Shown: piece by piece, positions 46,076 to 57,903 of the stretch
Layout: the number at the start of each line of letters is the position of its first letter
Position numbering within the stretch: position 1 is the first letter of the stretch
Assembly (NCBI GenBank): GCA_023512835.1
Contig: CM042091.1
Coordinates: 48,189,284 to 48,253,283, forward strand
Length of the DNA: 64,000 bases
Direction of reading: 5' to 3'
Origin: Taxillus chinensis
Taxonomy: Eukaryota; Streptophyta; Magnoliopsida; Santalales; Loranthaceae
The notes under the pieces: model-generated
What the model was told of the DNA's origin: nothing
Seen by the model: only the letters and a program-made list of their open reading frames with translations
Database searches by the model: none
Translations under genes and position numbers: made by a program

Positions 46076-46493
46076 CACACCGGCTACAACAACAAACAAC
46101 AAACAATCAATACTAGCACCGCTAGACAAAAGACCATCAAAGGCACAACCGACTTGTAGGTTCTCACCACACGACCCGTAGGTCCATACCATGCATATAG
46201 CATCGTGTCCCCCATCAGGGTACACCACAATCAAGTCCTGGCTCTCACGGCCATGTGCCATCCTGGCACCACATACAAGCACATCACACACAAAGACAAG
46301 CTAGTGCCCTATATGCACACAATCATACCACTAAGAATGCACCCCATCCCCATGTATGCTCTTAGGATGATCTAACCGACACCAAAATAACCTAGAATAC
46401 ATGTAAGGACTGCGTTGATCAGGCGCCCTCCCTACAGCTTTTCCAAGTCACATGGAATCAATTAACCACCCCTCACTAACCTAGGTCCACTAG

Positions 46494-46512
46494 ACCATGC
46501 TCGATACCAACT
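46494..46512 (-). other. Element 2 primer binding site, variant iMet type
   Basis: On the minus strand GACAAGTTGGTATCGAGCAT contains TGGTATCGAGC (46498-46508), the same single-base variant as in element 1. Confidence 0.75.
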
Positions 46513-46537
46513 TGTCACCCAAATACGAGTCTTTACA
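46513..46537 (-). repeat. Element 2, 5' LTR collapsed to 25 bp
   Basis: TGTCA, the end of the LTR in plus orientation, is fused directly to the last 20 bases CCCAAATACGAGTCTTTACA of the opposite LTR end. About 2.4 kb expected from the other copy (23022-25423) is absent. The assembly gap follows after two bases, so the loss is most likely a misassembly of the LTR pair. Confidence 0.75.
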
Positions 46538-46539
46538 GG

Positions 46540-47039
46540 NNNNNNNNNNNNNNNNNNNNNNNNNNNNNNNNNNNNNNNNNNNNNNNNNNNNNNNNNNNNN
46601 NNNNNNNNNNNNNNNNNNNNNNNNNNNNNNNNNNNNNNNNNNNNNNNNNNNNNNNNNNNNNNNNNNNNNNNNNNNNNNNNNNNNNNNNNNNNNNNNNNNN
46701 NNNNNNNNNNNNNNNNNNNNNNNNNNNNNNNNNNNNNNNNNNNNNNNNNNNNNNNNNNNNNNNNNNNNNNNNNNNNNNNNNNNNNNNNNNNNNNNNNNNN
46801 NNNNNNNNNNNNNNNNNNNNNNNNNNNNNNNNNNNNNNNNNNNNNNNNNNNNNNNNNNNNNNNNNNNNNNNNNNNNNNNNNNNNNNNNNNNNNNNNNNNN
46901 NNNNNNNNNNNNNNNNNNNNNNNNNNNNNNNNNNNNNNNNNNNNNNNNNNNNNNNNNNNNNNNNNNNNNNNNNNNNNNNNNNNNNNNNNNNNNNNNNNNN
47001 NNNNNNNNNNNNNNNNNNNNNNNNNNNNNNNNNNNNNNN
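46540..47039. other. Assembly gap, 500 N
   Basis: Exactly 500 N, a conventional filler for a gap of unknown size, located where the element 2 5' LTR should be. Apparent ORFs that span it are meaningless. Confidence 0.98.
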
Positions 47040-48257
47040 GTCGGAGTCTTGCGTGGAAGTGGGAGCAGGAGGAAATCCAAGGTAGGGGTTCTGTTCTTCC
47101 TAAATCCTCCTCTGTTCTAGGGTTCTAGGGTAGATTATGGATTATACCTGTTTATATATATATGTAATCCATATAGGTGTGATCTCCTATATGGATGTTG
47201 GCCTTCAATGGCGGTTTTTGATGTATTCTGGTGTTGGATAGTGAGTGCATATTAAGTGTTCGATAAAATGCTTGTGTGAATATGTCTTTGTGAATATGCC
47301 TAGTATGTGTTTGATAATATGCATGTGTGGCTGGGTTTGTGGGTTTGTGAATGTATGCATGTTAAGCGTTTGGTAAAATACCTGTGACACTCTGCATGTC
47401 AAGTGTTTGATTTTATGCCTGATTGGCTGTGCGAACTAAGTGTTTGGTATTATGCTTGTGAAAGGGTGTATGCTACGTGTTTGGTTTAATGCCTGTGTGA
47501 CCTTGTATGCTGTGTTTGTGGAACCCGGTGGCTGTGGAAGCCCGGGACTGAACTGTTAGCCGTGTGGCTAAGCCTGAGTGGCCGTGGATATGTTAGCCCG
47601 TGTAGCTAAGCCTGAGTGGCTGTGGATATGTTAGCCCGTGTGGCTAAGCCTGAGTGGCCGTGGATATGTTAGCCCGTGTGGCTAAGCCTGATTGGCTGTG
47701 GATATGTTAGCCCATGTGGCTAAGCCTGAGTGGCTGTGGATATGTTAGCCTATATGGCTAAGCCTGTATGGCTGTGGATATGTGTGTGCCGTGTGATTGT
47801 GGAATACAACCTGTTTCTACACTGCACCTCTTATTGTCACTACACTGCACCTGTACACACCCTCATGTAGACGCTAGGAGCATGGGATGGGTTGGGGAGA
47901 CATGATCCCTACTGAGCTGTGGTTGCTCACCCCTCCCTCTACGTTGTGTTTTCTTTCAGGAACATACAGGCGTTAGGTGGGACCCCAAGGTGGAAGACCT
48001 TATTTACTTTACTGTCTTTCATTTATGTTATTTTGTGGGGATTGATGTAACCACCCAGTGGGGATGGATTTAAAAGAGGATTTTGTTGTAATAAAGACTG
48101 GTTTGGATTGTGGATTGCTTTAATGAACATTACTTGGATGTGTTGTGGATGTTTAAAATGTTATATTCGGGGTTTGTATCCTAGCCCCTTTGCCATTCGG
48201 TGGGTAAAAGGGGAGTCACGTACCGGTTTCCTCGGGTTGGAAATCCGGGGCATGACA
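47040..48257 (+). repeat. Element 1, 3' LTR, second part
   Basis: Resumes with the GTCGG duplication and continues GAGTCTTGCGTGGAAGTGGG exactly where the 5' LTR does (16553 onward), ending GGCATGACA at 48257. It contains the 38-39 bp array (47553-47790) and the degenerate series before it. Confidence 0.93.
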
Positions 48258-48262
48258 TGTAA

Positions 48263-49623
48263 ATAGTTTTTATCTTAGCACTACTATACATAAGTTATTA
48301 GGGTAAATTTTATTTATTTTATTTATCTATGTATTTTGTTTTTTTATTTTTCATTTGTTTATTTTATGGACCATTAGGGTCATGTTAGCATTAGTCCATT
48401 GTATTTGTAAACTCGGCTCTAGTTGTAACATGTATGTAAAAAAACAAAGAGAGAGAGAGACAAGAATAAAAGAGTGTGAGTTTTTTTATGTTGTGAATGT
48501 CACAATCATACACAACACATTTTGTGTTATTCATTTATTATTTTCAACTTTCAACTCATTTCAAAAAAGTTAAAAAATGCATTTTCTCATATAAAAGATA
48601 TATGCTTTCAAAAAAAAAAAAACAAGAACAAAAAAGAAGAAGAAGAGAGTTTTCCAAAAAAAAACTTTTTGCTTTTCCTTTTTTATTTATTTATTTTTAT
48701 TTATTTTATTTTTTCAACACTTGGACTTTTTCTTTTGCTTTTCACAATAATAATAAAAAAACAAAAGCAAAATAAAAAATAAAAAATTAAAAAAAATTGT
48801 TTTCCAGGAACAAAAATTCTTTCTCTAAAAAAAATCAAACAAAAAACGAAAAATGAAATAAAAAGAAATTGTTTTAGATCAAAGGATGCCAAAAAAAGGG
48901 TAATAACAAAAACAAAAAAATGCTTTCAAAGAGACTTTTACATTTAAGTTTTACACTTTTTCTTTACACCTTTTTTTATTTCCTCTTTACTCTTAGCAAC
49001 ATAGGATTTATGTTTAATTTAATTTTAGATCCCATTTGAACTTCTAGATAATGTAAGTTTAATTTTGAGCACTAAAAAAAAAAATTTAGTTAAAAAATGT
49101 TTTCTTAAAAAAAAAAGTTTTCAAACACATGGATGACTTTTAGATGATTACCTAGATGATTTACCATCTCTTAGTTTTTATCATCTCTTATTAGACTTCT
49201 AGATAAATTTTGAACATTAACAAAAATTTAAGCATGGGGATTTTCCTTTAGAGATCTAGGATAAATTTAATTTAATTGTAACTTTAACAAACGACTTAAA
49301 AAAGTAAAAAGAGTAGACTTAGGTTATATGCAAATTCAACACCACCTTAGAGCAATTAACTTCAAATAGTTAAAACAAGTTAGGAACCTCCAAACCCTTA
49401 AGATAGGTACCAAAAGGGTGTCGTAGGGGTGTTAGTCTTTCCTCATGCGTAATTGACTCCCGAGCCCATCCATAAGCAGCATAAATAATTTCCTTTTAGG
49501 TGGCTAATCGCACTCCAAAAACGGTTGGTGGCGACTCCATAATTTTCATCACTATTCGGATGAAGGTTGGGGGAACCGCACCCCAAAAGCGGTTTCCCTC
49601 TCGGACGAAATCCGGTGATGACA
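48263..49623 (+). mobile_element. Family T solo LTR, right part
   Basis: Follows the TGTAA duplication of element 1. It holds A/T-homopolymer-rich sequence (48490-49130) like that at 1-480, then TTGGTGGCGACTCC (about 49525) and a GACGAAATCCGGTGATGACA end, matching the last 60 bp of the element 3 LTRs. It is the continuation of 13383-15784. Confidence 0.82.
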
Positions 49624-49913
49624 AGATCAATTTTTCTTTTTTAGAACGGATAAATTATCTGTTTTGTTGTTCTTATTGAACCGAAATAATTATACTATTA
49701 TCTTTTAAGGAGTTGTACTCGAGGTGCAAAGGCAAAAGACCTACGGCGAGGTTGTCATCATATCCATTAGACAATAATGGATAATCATTTACGAAAGGTC
49801 AGCTGTAACACTCTTGGCTCCAATGCCATAAATAATAATGTTCATTGGAGCAGTACTAGTTTGTGGCATTGGATCGAGAGTACTACAACTGACTTCTACT
49901 AACTCAACTTTAG

Positions 49914-50620
49914 GTTAACTTCCTCATTCTCCGCTAAACATTTCAACAGCTTGTACTCAATTTCATAGAAGTGTTTCCCCCAAAATGTTGAAGGTTTATT
50001 ATTTTAGATCAAATAGGTTGTTATTATTATTTCCTTGAAGAAGCTAAGCCACGTTGAGTTGGGCGAGGTCAGGTCTGGGACCGTACTAACCTTAGCTCGA
50101 CTCAACTACATCTTAGCTTCCTTATTCTGCGCCAAATGTTTAAACGACTTTTGTTCAATGTCAAAGGAGTATTCCGTCCAAAATGTTGAAGGTTTGTTAT
50201 TTTGGATGAGCTAATAATAGTTTTGCAAATGCATATTTTTAATTATACCAACATAACAATGATCTACATGATTTATTAAGCATACAAAAAGCTTAGGAAT
50301 CCACAATGGGACTTGACTGAAGTCACTACCTTTCATGGTTTTAGGCGATATGCTCATATTGAAGGTTTGTTATTATTCAATTCGGTAGCTGGCCAATATT
50401 AATGGAGTGATGGTATATTTTGTTTTTCATGTTTTTTGTGACAATTCATGTTGGCTGGTGAGAATTAGGAGGAAGGTTTTACTTTGCCCATGTTGAAGGT
50501 TTGTTCTTTTTAAATTCAGTAGTGGCCAATATTAATGGATTAATGGTGGATTTTTTTGTTGATGTTTTATGTGACATTTCATGCTAATTGGTGAGAATGA
50601 GGAGGGTTTGCTTCTCCTAT
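49914..50620 (+). repeat. Two successive direct repeats sharing an ATGTTGAAGGTTTGTTATTT core
   Basis: A block of about 110 bp at 49914-50013 recurs, diverged, at 50103-50212. A block of about 130 bp at 50357-50480 recurs at 50489-50610. All four contain the same core near their start or end (about 49987, 50191, 50358 and 50489). No coding capacity; nature unknown. A CNEGYFARECPNKA reading at about 50670 hints at a gag knuckle but is not convincing. Confidence 0.7.
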
Positions 50621-50984
50621 GGTATCATGCCTTAAAATCCCCATGACTATTTGTTGGGGACTGCAATGAAGGCTATTTTGCTAGAGAGTGCCCTAACAAA
50701 GCTTGAGTTTGGCCTTTAAGGATTGTATATTGCCTTTGGTGGCACTTGATGTTATATAGGGATATAGCAGTAACATTTTTTTCATTGTAATAATTAATAT
50801 GAAAAGTTTTTTAAATAATAAAGTGTTTTATGAGCAACAACTTTGTTGTTTAATATGAATAAGCTTTTATATGCCTCTAATTCGAGATGTAATGACATAT
50901 CTCTAATCGAAGTGAAGAACTGAGCTTTTATTCATCCTAAATCGAACTTCAAACTGAACCAAATAATCATCAGTTAATGTCACG

Positions 50985-53800
50985 ATCTGCCACTAGAACG
51001 TCATTCAAACTTCGAGTTGTTGTTAGCAATTTCGCAAGCACGCGGATCGTTACAAGTAATAAAGTGGACTTAAAGTCTGGATATCGAACCCATAGGGAAG
51101 GTGGCTAAGTGAAAAGCTCATTTTATAATTTCATGATTCAAGTTGAAGTTTGGTTTTATAACAATTTGAAATTTAAAGATTGTAGTTGAAATTAACAAAG
51201 CAAATGTAAATAATCTTATGGGAGAAATAGGGATTCAGATTTCAATTAATGTAATTATTTATTCCAAGTTCTTACAGTATGTTAATTCAAACTTTACCTT
51301 TTTATCTAAAACCTAACACCTTTGCATGAACTAGCCTCTTTCGAGTGATCTAGCTGTGTGTATACCCTAGCTTAGGGGACGGGTAACTCATTAAGTGTTC
51401 AAGTTGTTTGAGTGTAGATTGACATTACACCAACCCTAACTAAGTTACAAGCAAGAATATAGGCTTTCGCAAATTATATTCTTTACAAGTCAAATCTCTT
51501 AACTATCCGATTATCAATATCTTTTTTCGATCCATAATTGAATAACCTTAAACAAGAATTAAGATAACCAAACCTAATTCTCACATGTAAACTCAAGAGA
51601 TTTGATAAACAAGAAAGAGAATTTAAATTAACATACCAAAAAAAAATTACAAACTTACATCAATATCCATCCTCCTCCCATGGAGGTTTAAGCTACCATA
51701 GTACTAAATAATACAAATATTCTTTTCATGGGAAAGCACAAAACAATCTCCCTATCTTCCCAAAAGAACCATCCCCAAATTACATCAATTTACCCCTTTT
51801 AGATCCCATTTCCGCATGACAGAACCATCCAACCGTTAATAACCATTCCCTCCACTATTTTGAATTCGTTTTCCTCTCAAAATGGTTGAATAAGAATCGT
51901 TAGATCCTTTAGTGAAGAGTTACAAGCCGTACATATGGCATCCAAGGGAGTTATGTGGGTCTGCAGTACACGTCCTACAGAACTAAACATGGTCAACTGA
52001 TTTGGTCATCTGAAATTCAATTGACATGACCAAGCTATTTCAATCGACCAAAAGTTTCCAAGAGCTTGGTCATATTAATTTGGCTCTGTCAATTCTTTTT
52101 GGTCATTTCAAATTTCAATTTACCATTCTATAAATTGTTCTTCACTTCTTCCTTCTTTCTTTGGTCCTTGTACTCAGCCTGTTTTCCATTCAAAAACAAC
52201 ACAAACACTATAAAAGGATCTACAATTGTTATGTTAGGGGGTTAGTTCATCAATCAATCAAATCCATCAAAATAATGATCAAAGCATGATCATTTCTCTT
52301 ATAATCTATATTATTTGACATTGAATTATGGTTGAAAACTCCCCCTAACAATCGTATATTCATACATCCTTCAACTTGAACCGAACCAAATCAATCATCT
52401 ATTATTGAACCGTAATTTCAACATGATGCAAACTTCGAGACATACATCCTGCAACTCAAACCGAACTGAATAAGTTTAAGTCATTTTCGAAGACAAAGTA
52501 AACTGCTCACAAAGAGTTATCGTAACTGATTAAAGGAGTAACACTTCTTTTGGAGACAAAGTAATTTCAATTCAACATCCATTCCAAAGTAAACCATTTA
52601 AGCAACAATCTCCTCATATTTGATTTAAATCATTAAATCAAATTGTCTTTAGATCAAGATCCATGAAGATCAAATTCTTGGGATATGGCTAACTGTTATC
52701 ATTCAATAATCGAGATTTCTTACACATGTTCTTCAAAACAAACTCCAATAACTTTGACTCAAATAAAACATTGAAATGTTATGAAAAGCAGTTTAACACT
52801 TGGTGTCTTAGTTGGTTATAAATATATATTTTTTATATATAATTACATGGTTTTTATTTATGTATAAATATATATAATATATATTTAAATAATTAATATA
52901 TATAATTTATACTCACGTTATATAAAATGGATATATATATATAAGTGATATTTATTATGGAATTAATGTACTATATATGTAGAGTGTATGTGTACCAAGT
53001 AACTAGACATGCACATGTAGTTTAGTTTTCTCTTTTTTTTTAATGATCCAAGAACACTCGAGTCATGTAACCTAGCTTGCGATCAACCCTATTAAGCCAA
53101 ACTTGAAAGACTAATGCACTTTTTGATAATCGAGGACACTCAAACTAAGTAACTTTGCAATTATATTCAACTTGATATTATCATATCAATAACCCATTTT
53201 GACATGAGTTCTATTTATCCCATTAACTTACATCAGATGATACCGCATATCAATCGAATAATGAATGCATGATTAATTACTATTAAGAGAAACTTGTACA
53301 AATCAAAAGACCTTGAGACATAGCAACATCTCAAAAAAATATGAAAATTTTCAATAATGATGTGATTTTCATTAAAAGCTCTTGGCATCTATTTATCAAT
53401 CCAATAATATTAAGATTACAATGGAAATTAAAAGATAAAAACACTAATAAAAAACTCTATAAGCAATTAATAAGATAATAGATAGAAAGAAAGTCTAGTT
53501 TAACAGTTAATTAATGTGAAATAACAGGAAAACAATCGAGGTAGTATGTAATTAAATTAATCTAGTAAAGGAAAGGAAATTTCGCAATTTGCTTGGTGGC
53601 ATACATCCCTGATCACATAGCATATGTAATGAACTCGTATTTGTGGGTCTTGAAAATTAGCCATATGATGGAATGGATGTTCGTACAAACTAATATTAAT
53701 ACGGCGACGTTTGCATCGAATGAGAAAGTTTGTCGGTCAGTGAGTCTAATTTGGAGTCAGGTCCCAAAAAATTATTTTTGATATTTTCTGAAATTAATTA
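50985..53800. other. Spacer, possible unclassified dispersed repeat
   Basis: No supported ORF. 51040-51110 (GCACGCGGATCGTTACAAGT, then GGATATCGAACCCATAGGG) resembles a sequence I have seen scattered in many eudicot genomes, class unknown to me. AACTTGAACCGAACCAAAT-like sequence occurs on both sides (about 50945 and 52370), which would fit an insertion between them. 52800-53010 is an AT dinucleotide-rich stretch. Confidence 0.4.
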
Positions 53801-53809
53801 GTAGAAAGT

Positions 53810-54140
53810 ATATAAGGGAAAGGGAGAACTTTAATTCTTATTTGTTATTCACCTTCTTGCCTAGAGAGAGAAAAGAGAGAGAAAAAAATTAAGGAAGAAG
53901 TGAAACTTAGCAACGTGAGCTCAAATAAACTATTATTGAGATAGGAATTCGAACTCTACACTTCTCCTAACTTATTTCTTGTCATTAGAGAGTGAATTTA
54001 ACCTCTTAATGACCATGAATCCATCATTTGGGATGCATATGAATGGAATGACTCATATGAATGTTAGTTATAGATTATATGTCTTGAGCCATAATATTAT
54101 ACCTAGAACATGTTAGGAGGTGTTTGAGGATCAATTTTAG
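53810..54140 (+). other. Possible LTR promoter and leader fragment
   Basis: GTATATAAGGGAAAGGGAG at about 53808 is followed by a C/T then GA-rich leader and a GAGATAGGAATTCGAACTC stretch. It resembles 57590-57670 in places. It looks like the R/U5 part of an old LTR, but ends could not be placed. Confidence 0.35.
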
Positions 54141-54419
54141 TGATTTTGAGGCATGAGATCCCAAAAAAGTTGAGTTGTAGCGGTTAAAATTTGGATTCAT
54201 CGGCGGCCAATTGCGGTAGACGTTAGGGTTCATAACGCATTTGGGCAAATCAACTGCAACCGGTTTTTGATCATTTTGCGGCCAACAAAGAGTAAAATGT
54301 GTCATTTGGTGTAATTAGTGGGCAAATCAACCGCAACGGGTTCATATAGATTATGAACTAGTTGTTTGATCTGATTGGTTGATGGTGAAAATGATGTGAT
54401 AAAATCACTTTAGGCGTCC

Positions 54420-54580
54420 TTAGACTATTGCCTGTTAGCTTCCCATACCTATTGGCTGATATCTTCACTCAAACACTTCCTTCTGCTACACTCTTCCCGC
54501 ACAAGATGACCGTGCACGTGTACGATCCCTACAAGCATATTAAGGGGAGTATTAAGGGTATATGGAGAATTACCCTTATC
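54420..54580 (+). pseudogene. Copia RNase H C-terminal fossil
   Basis: LLADIFTQTLPSATLFPHKM, then TVHVYDPYKHI and KGSIKG, matches the QLADIFTKxLP...LxxKMTV...LRGxVKG ending of copia polyproteins. It is followed by an AAGGGGAGTATTAAGGG purine tract such as precedes a copia 3' LTR, and then by a possible LTR remnant with TATATATAAAAG. Upstream RT and integrase are absent. Confidence 0.65.
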
Positions 54581-55560
54581 GGGTGCTTATATATATGCAT
54601 ATATATAAAAGTCTGTTGCTCAAAACTGTACAACATATTATTCATATATGTCATCAATAATAATAATTGAGTCGTCTTCGCTCTGCTGCTCAGTTTCTTG
54701 TTTATTGGTTTCGCTTACAAACCTCAAGACACACACATATGTATATACACACGCGCGCGATATATATATATATGTGTAGGATGATAAAGGTCTAGGAGCT
54801 TTATATGTATAATAATCAACATAAAGTCCAACTTATCGTATCGATTCATTGTGACACGCGCGAATTGAATAATGAACAACTTATCTGATAGTGGGCGAAT
54901 GACTATATTGGCGTCTACACCTAGCGGTAGTGGTTCAGACAAAAACGCGCCACTGAATTGCAAATTGCGTTTGCGTATTTACTTTTGATGAAGTTCATCA
55001 CGACGGCAGAGGTGGCAGGGGACTTTGGAAAAAGGCGTTTTATTAGCTCCCGGGAATGAGAACTAATTAAAGAGAAAATATTTATGCTTTATGCTAGGTG
55101 GTTGATGTAATTGAATTAGAAAACGTTTGTAATTCAATGAAATTTCGCCATGTCATGTCAGCTACGATTGAACTGGCTGTATGTAACAGTAATTACATAT
55201 CTGGAGTAATTGATATCCCAAAACCAAAACATCATATCGTCATATGGCACAGAATCGAAAGGGACCTCATGTTGACAGGTGCACTGAACCGTTGATTTTA
55301 GCTCCATCATGCTTTATGCGCGGTATTTAAAGGTGCAATATGTTATAATATAGTTGGCCATCTTCCATCACTCACCGTATATTTAATTAGAGTAATGCAA
55401 CTGATATGATATGGCGCATTGATAAAATTATTGCACTTTTAGCAATGAATGAGTGCCATATATATATATATATATATGGGATTTGTCATAGCCCATCAAG
55501 ACCGCATAAGATGATGATTATTCCACTCCATTAAGGTTTAAGTCAGGTACAATAATACTA

Positions 55561-55659
55561 TTTTTTTTAAATATAATTATTTTTAAAAATAATAAATTAA
55601 ATAAACTTAAAAATTTATCTTAACTCATAATTTTTAAAAATAATTATATTTAAAAAAAA
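55561..55659. repeat. Perfect 29-bp inverted repeat (hairpin), 41-bp loop
   Basis: 55561-55589 (TTTTTTTTAAATATAATT...) and 55631-55659 (...AATTATATTTAAAAAAAA) are exact reverse complements. The whole is AT-only in the arms. It may be a tiny foldback element; no clear target duplication flanks it. Confidence 0.85.
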
Positions 55660-57903
55660 TCTTAGTTCATCAAACATAATCTTAATTATTAATTACGTTA
55701 TTTTAATTAGGATAACCCGTCTGATAGGCGTCGATTCGGGCGCGCAGTTGCGCTGTGCATCTCTTCGCATATGCTGTATTAGTCTGGTAACCTCTTGGTC
55801 ACCTGATAAGCACTCTCAGCAATATTATATAGCTCATTTCAATGCCCATCTTTCACTTTCCGTTGACCCGATTTGCAAATATTTCTATAATAATATTAAT
55901 AATTTTGTTAAAAAGTTAAAATCTATAAAATATGCGTTTAATTTATATATTTATCAGTTTTTCCAGCCCTCAATTTTGTAAAATATGTCTATAACTGTAA
56001 TATTTTAATAAGATACTGTATTAAAACCTCAAAATGCTTTAGATTGCATAGAGAGGCCAATGCCACTGGGTAAACTATGTTATCAATTATTAAATCTGGT
56101 ACGTAATTTATGCTCAGTTATTAAGCTTGAAATTTTTATTTAAACTATGTCCTTTTAACCTTTAGTTAACTATTAAAATTCGTTTAATTAGTAAAATAGT
56201 TGGTTTTAAGTCTAATTTATGCTAAGAGATAAAAAAATCCATATAAAATATATAAAATGCAAATTAAGCTTACTTTGACTAATTCACACCTCAAAAATAT
56301 TCTTTTAAGTTAGGAAATATTTTCAATTATACCCTAAATTAGGGCAAAAAAACAAAACAAATCCTGTTTCAAAACATAATTCAAGCAATTTTACAATTTT
56401 ACAAATATTTAGCCACGTATATGATTAATTTTAATTTCTATATGTTTTATGTGTTTTTTAAAATTTATTATCATAAATTGGATTTGAAATTAATTAATTT
56501 ATAATAAATTTAAAAAAAAAATAATGGCCAAGCGGATACAATAAATGAATAAAACTAAAAAGTCCAGTGACTTCTAAACAATAATTTAACATTTAAGAAT
56601 AAAACTTCTAATACTATATGCACATATATTTTTTTTAAGGTAAATCATGCAATAACATTTTTATTATTGTTGGATTGATAATAATTTAAAAAAAATTATA
56701 CCAATTTAACTCTAGAACTAAAATGTGTATTCTTATATGAATTACCTATATAATATAGCTGCGGATAAACTTTTTCAACATTCAATAGCTAGTTACGAAG
56801 CACCATCAAAGTTCAATAACTAATAACATAATTTACCCTAAAACCATTATTAATTGGCTTAGGCATTCAATGAAAAATCACCAACAATTGAAGGACTTAA
56901 CCATAAGTTAAACTATCATATTGTTCTCACTATCATATATGTAACCAATCCTATGACATCGCTAATTCAATTTTGTTAGATCAAAGTGGCAACATGTTGC
57001 TTAAGCAAATATTTCAATGTCTAATGATAAATATTAATAATTAAGTGATTAAGATATGAATGTTATACATACATTTTAAAAATATTCATTAATCAAATTA
57101 TAATTAAAATATCATATTGATGATGAGGCTATCATCATGTTTATTTTAATTGTAATTGAATATAATTAAGAAATCAAGTTCTCGGATGGCAATTTAGTCA
57201 TTTTGGGTATTATTATTTTGGAGAGTTAACTTAAGTGAAAGAAGAAATAAGGGGTTTTGACCCCTTACTCTCACACACGTAAGCAAGAAGAAAAAAAGTT
57301 TGATGTTGAGCCTGATGAGTTCTTGGCCAAGCCTGCGTCTAATTATAATTTATGTCTTCAATAGTTTTTGTAGCTTCAAGTTAAAAAATGGTGTGATAAT
57401 GTTTGCCTTCATTGAGTTATTTTTGACTTACCATGTTGTGTGTTGTTATGATATTTCCTCACGAGTTAGGCACGACCCTGCTTGTATCTTATTTGTACTT
57501 TTATTATTCTAATAATAATATTGCTATTGTTTAAAAAAACACAAGAAGAAAAGCGAAGGAAAAATGGAGAAGAAAAGAGAAAAACTTCAATCCAACATTT
57601 GAATCCATCGATTTGAGATAGGAAATTCATCCCCAACCACTCCTCTATGTTTATATCATACCTAGGATAGATTAAAACTATATTTGATGCTTAAAGTTGA
57701 GAATTTGGAATTTAGAATATAGAGTATTAAAATTCATTTTGTCCGGATCAAATGTTGGTAAATATTTTAGTTACTTTCTTATGCTTACATTTTTTGTTTC
57801 TTTATGGTGATTCTTTAATATTATCATTGCTATTACCATAATCATTATTATTATCCTAATAAAATATAAGAAATTTTAAAAATTTTAATAATATTGTAGT
57901 GGT
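55660..57903. other. AT-rich spacer
   Basis: No supported gene. A GC-richer patch at about 55705-55760 (CGTCGATTCGGGCGCGCAG) stands out without an identified function. 56000-57180 is low-complexity AT-rich. Confidence 0.55.

Larger units (their letters stand above)
23022..46539 (-). mobile_element. Element 2: Ty3/gypsy chromovirus (Tekay/Del-like), minus strand
   Basis: The 3' LTR is 23022-25423. The pol end is at 25690-26105. Element 3 then interrupts it at 26111-41707, after which integrase, RNase H, RT, protease and gag continue up to 46075 and the PBS lies at 46498. The 5' LTR is represented only by a 25-bp remnant before the assembly gap. Its target duplication GTCGG is at 23017-23021 and 47040-47044. 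The domain order protease-RT-RNase H-integrase and a chromodomain-like C-terminus ([14 protein letters not shown]) mark a chromovirus. The wording of RT and RNase H motifs is nearest the Tekay/Del lineage. Confidence 0.9.
15785..48257 (+). mobile_element. Element 1: Ty3/gypsy LTR element, non-autonomous, hosting nested elements
   Basis: 5' LTR 15785-17772, internal region 17773-22169, 3' LTR 22170-23021 continued at 47045-48257 after element 2. The target duplication TGTAA flanks the whole (15780-15784 and 48258-48262). LTRs start TGTAATGACC and end TGACA. An iMet-like PBS, zinc knuckles and a PPT are present, but no RT, RNase H or integrase is recognisable in the 4.4-kb interior. The PBS, LTR ends and the FEDE-like GAGGACGAA motif before the PPT tie it to the same chromovirus-like group as element 2. 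Confidence 0.9.

Noticed and set aside
46490..47120. Long ORFs on both strands around 46490-47120
   Set aside because: They are created by reading through 500 N of an assembly gap.
50660..50710. CNEGYFARECPNKA reading, like a gag zinc knuckle
   Set aside because: The histidine and first CxxC half are absent, spacing is off by one and no gag sequence surrounds it.
51040..51110. GGATATCGAACCC resembling a tRNA T-arm
   Set aside because: No cloverleaf could be built around it; no D-arm or anticodon stem at the right distances.
54428..54670. 80-residue ORF as a novel gene
   Set aside because: Its first half is the copia RNase H C-terminus and the rest is translated 3' non-coding sequence.
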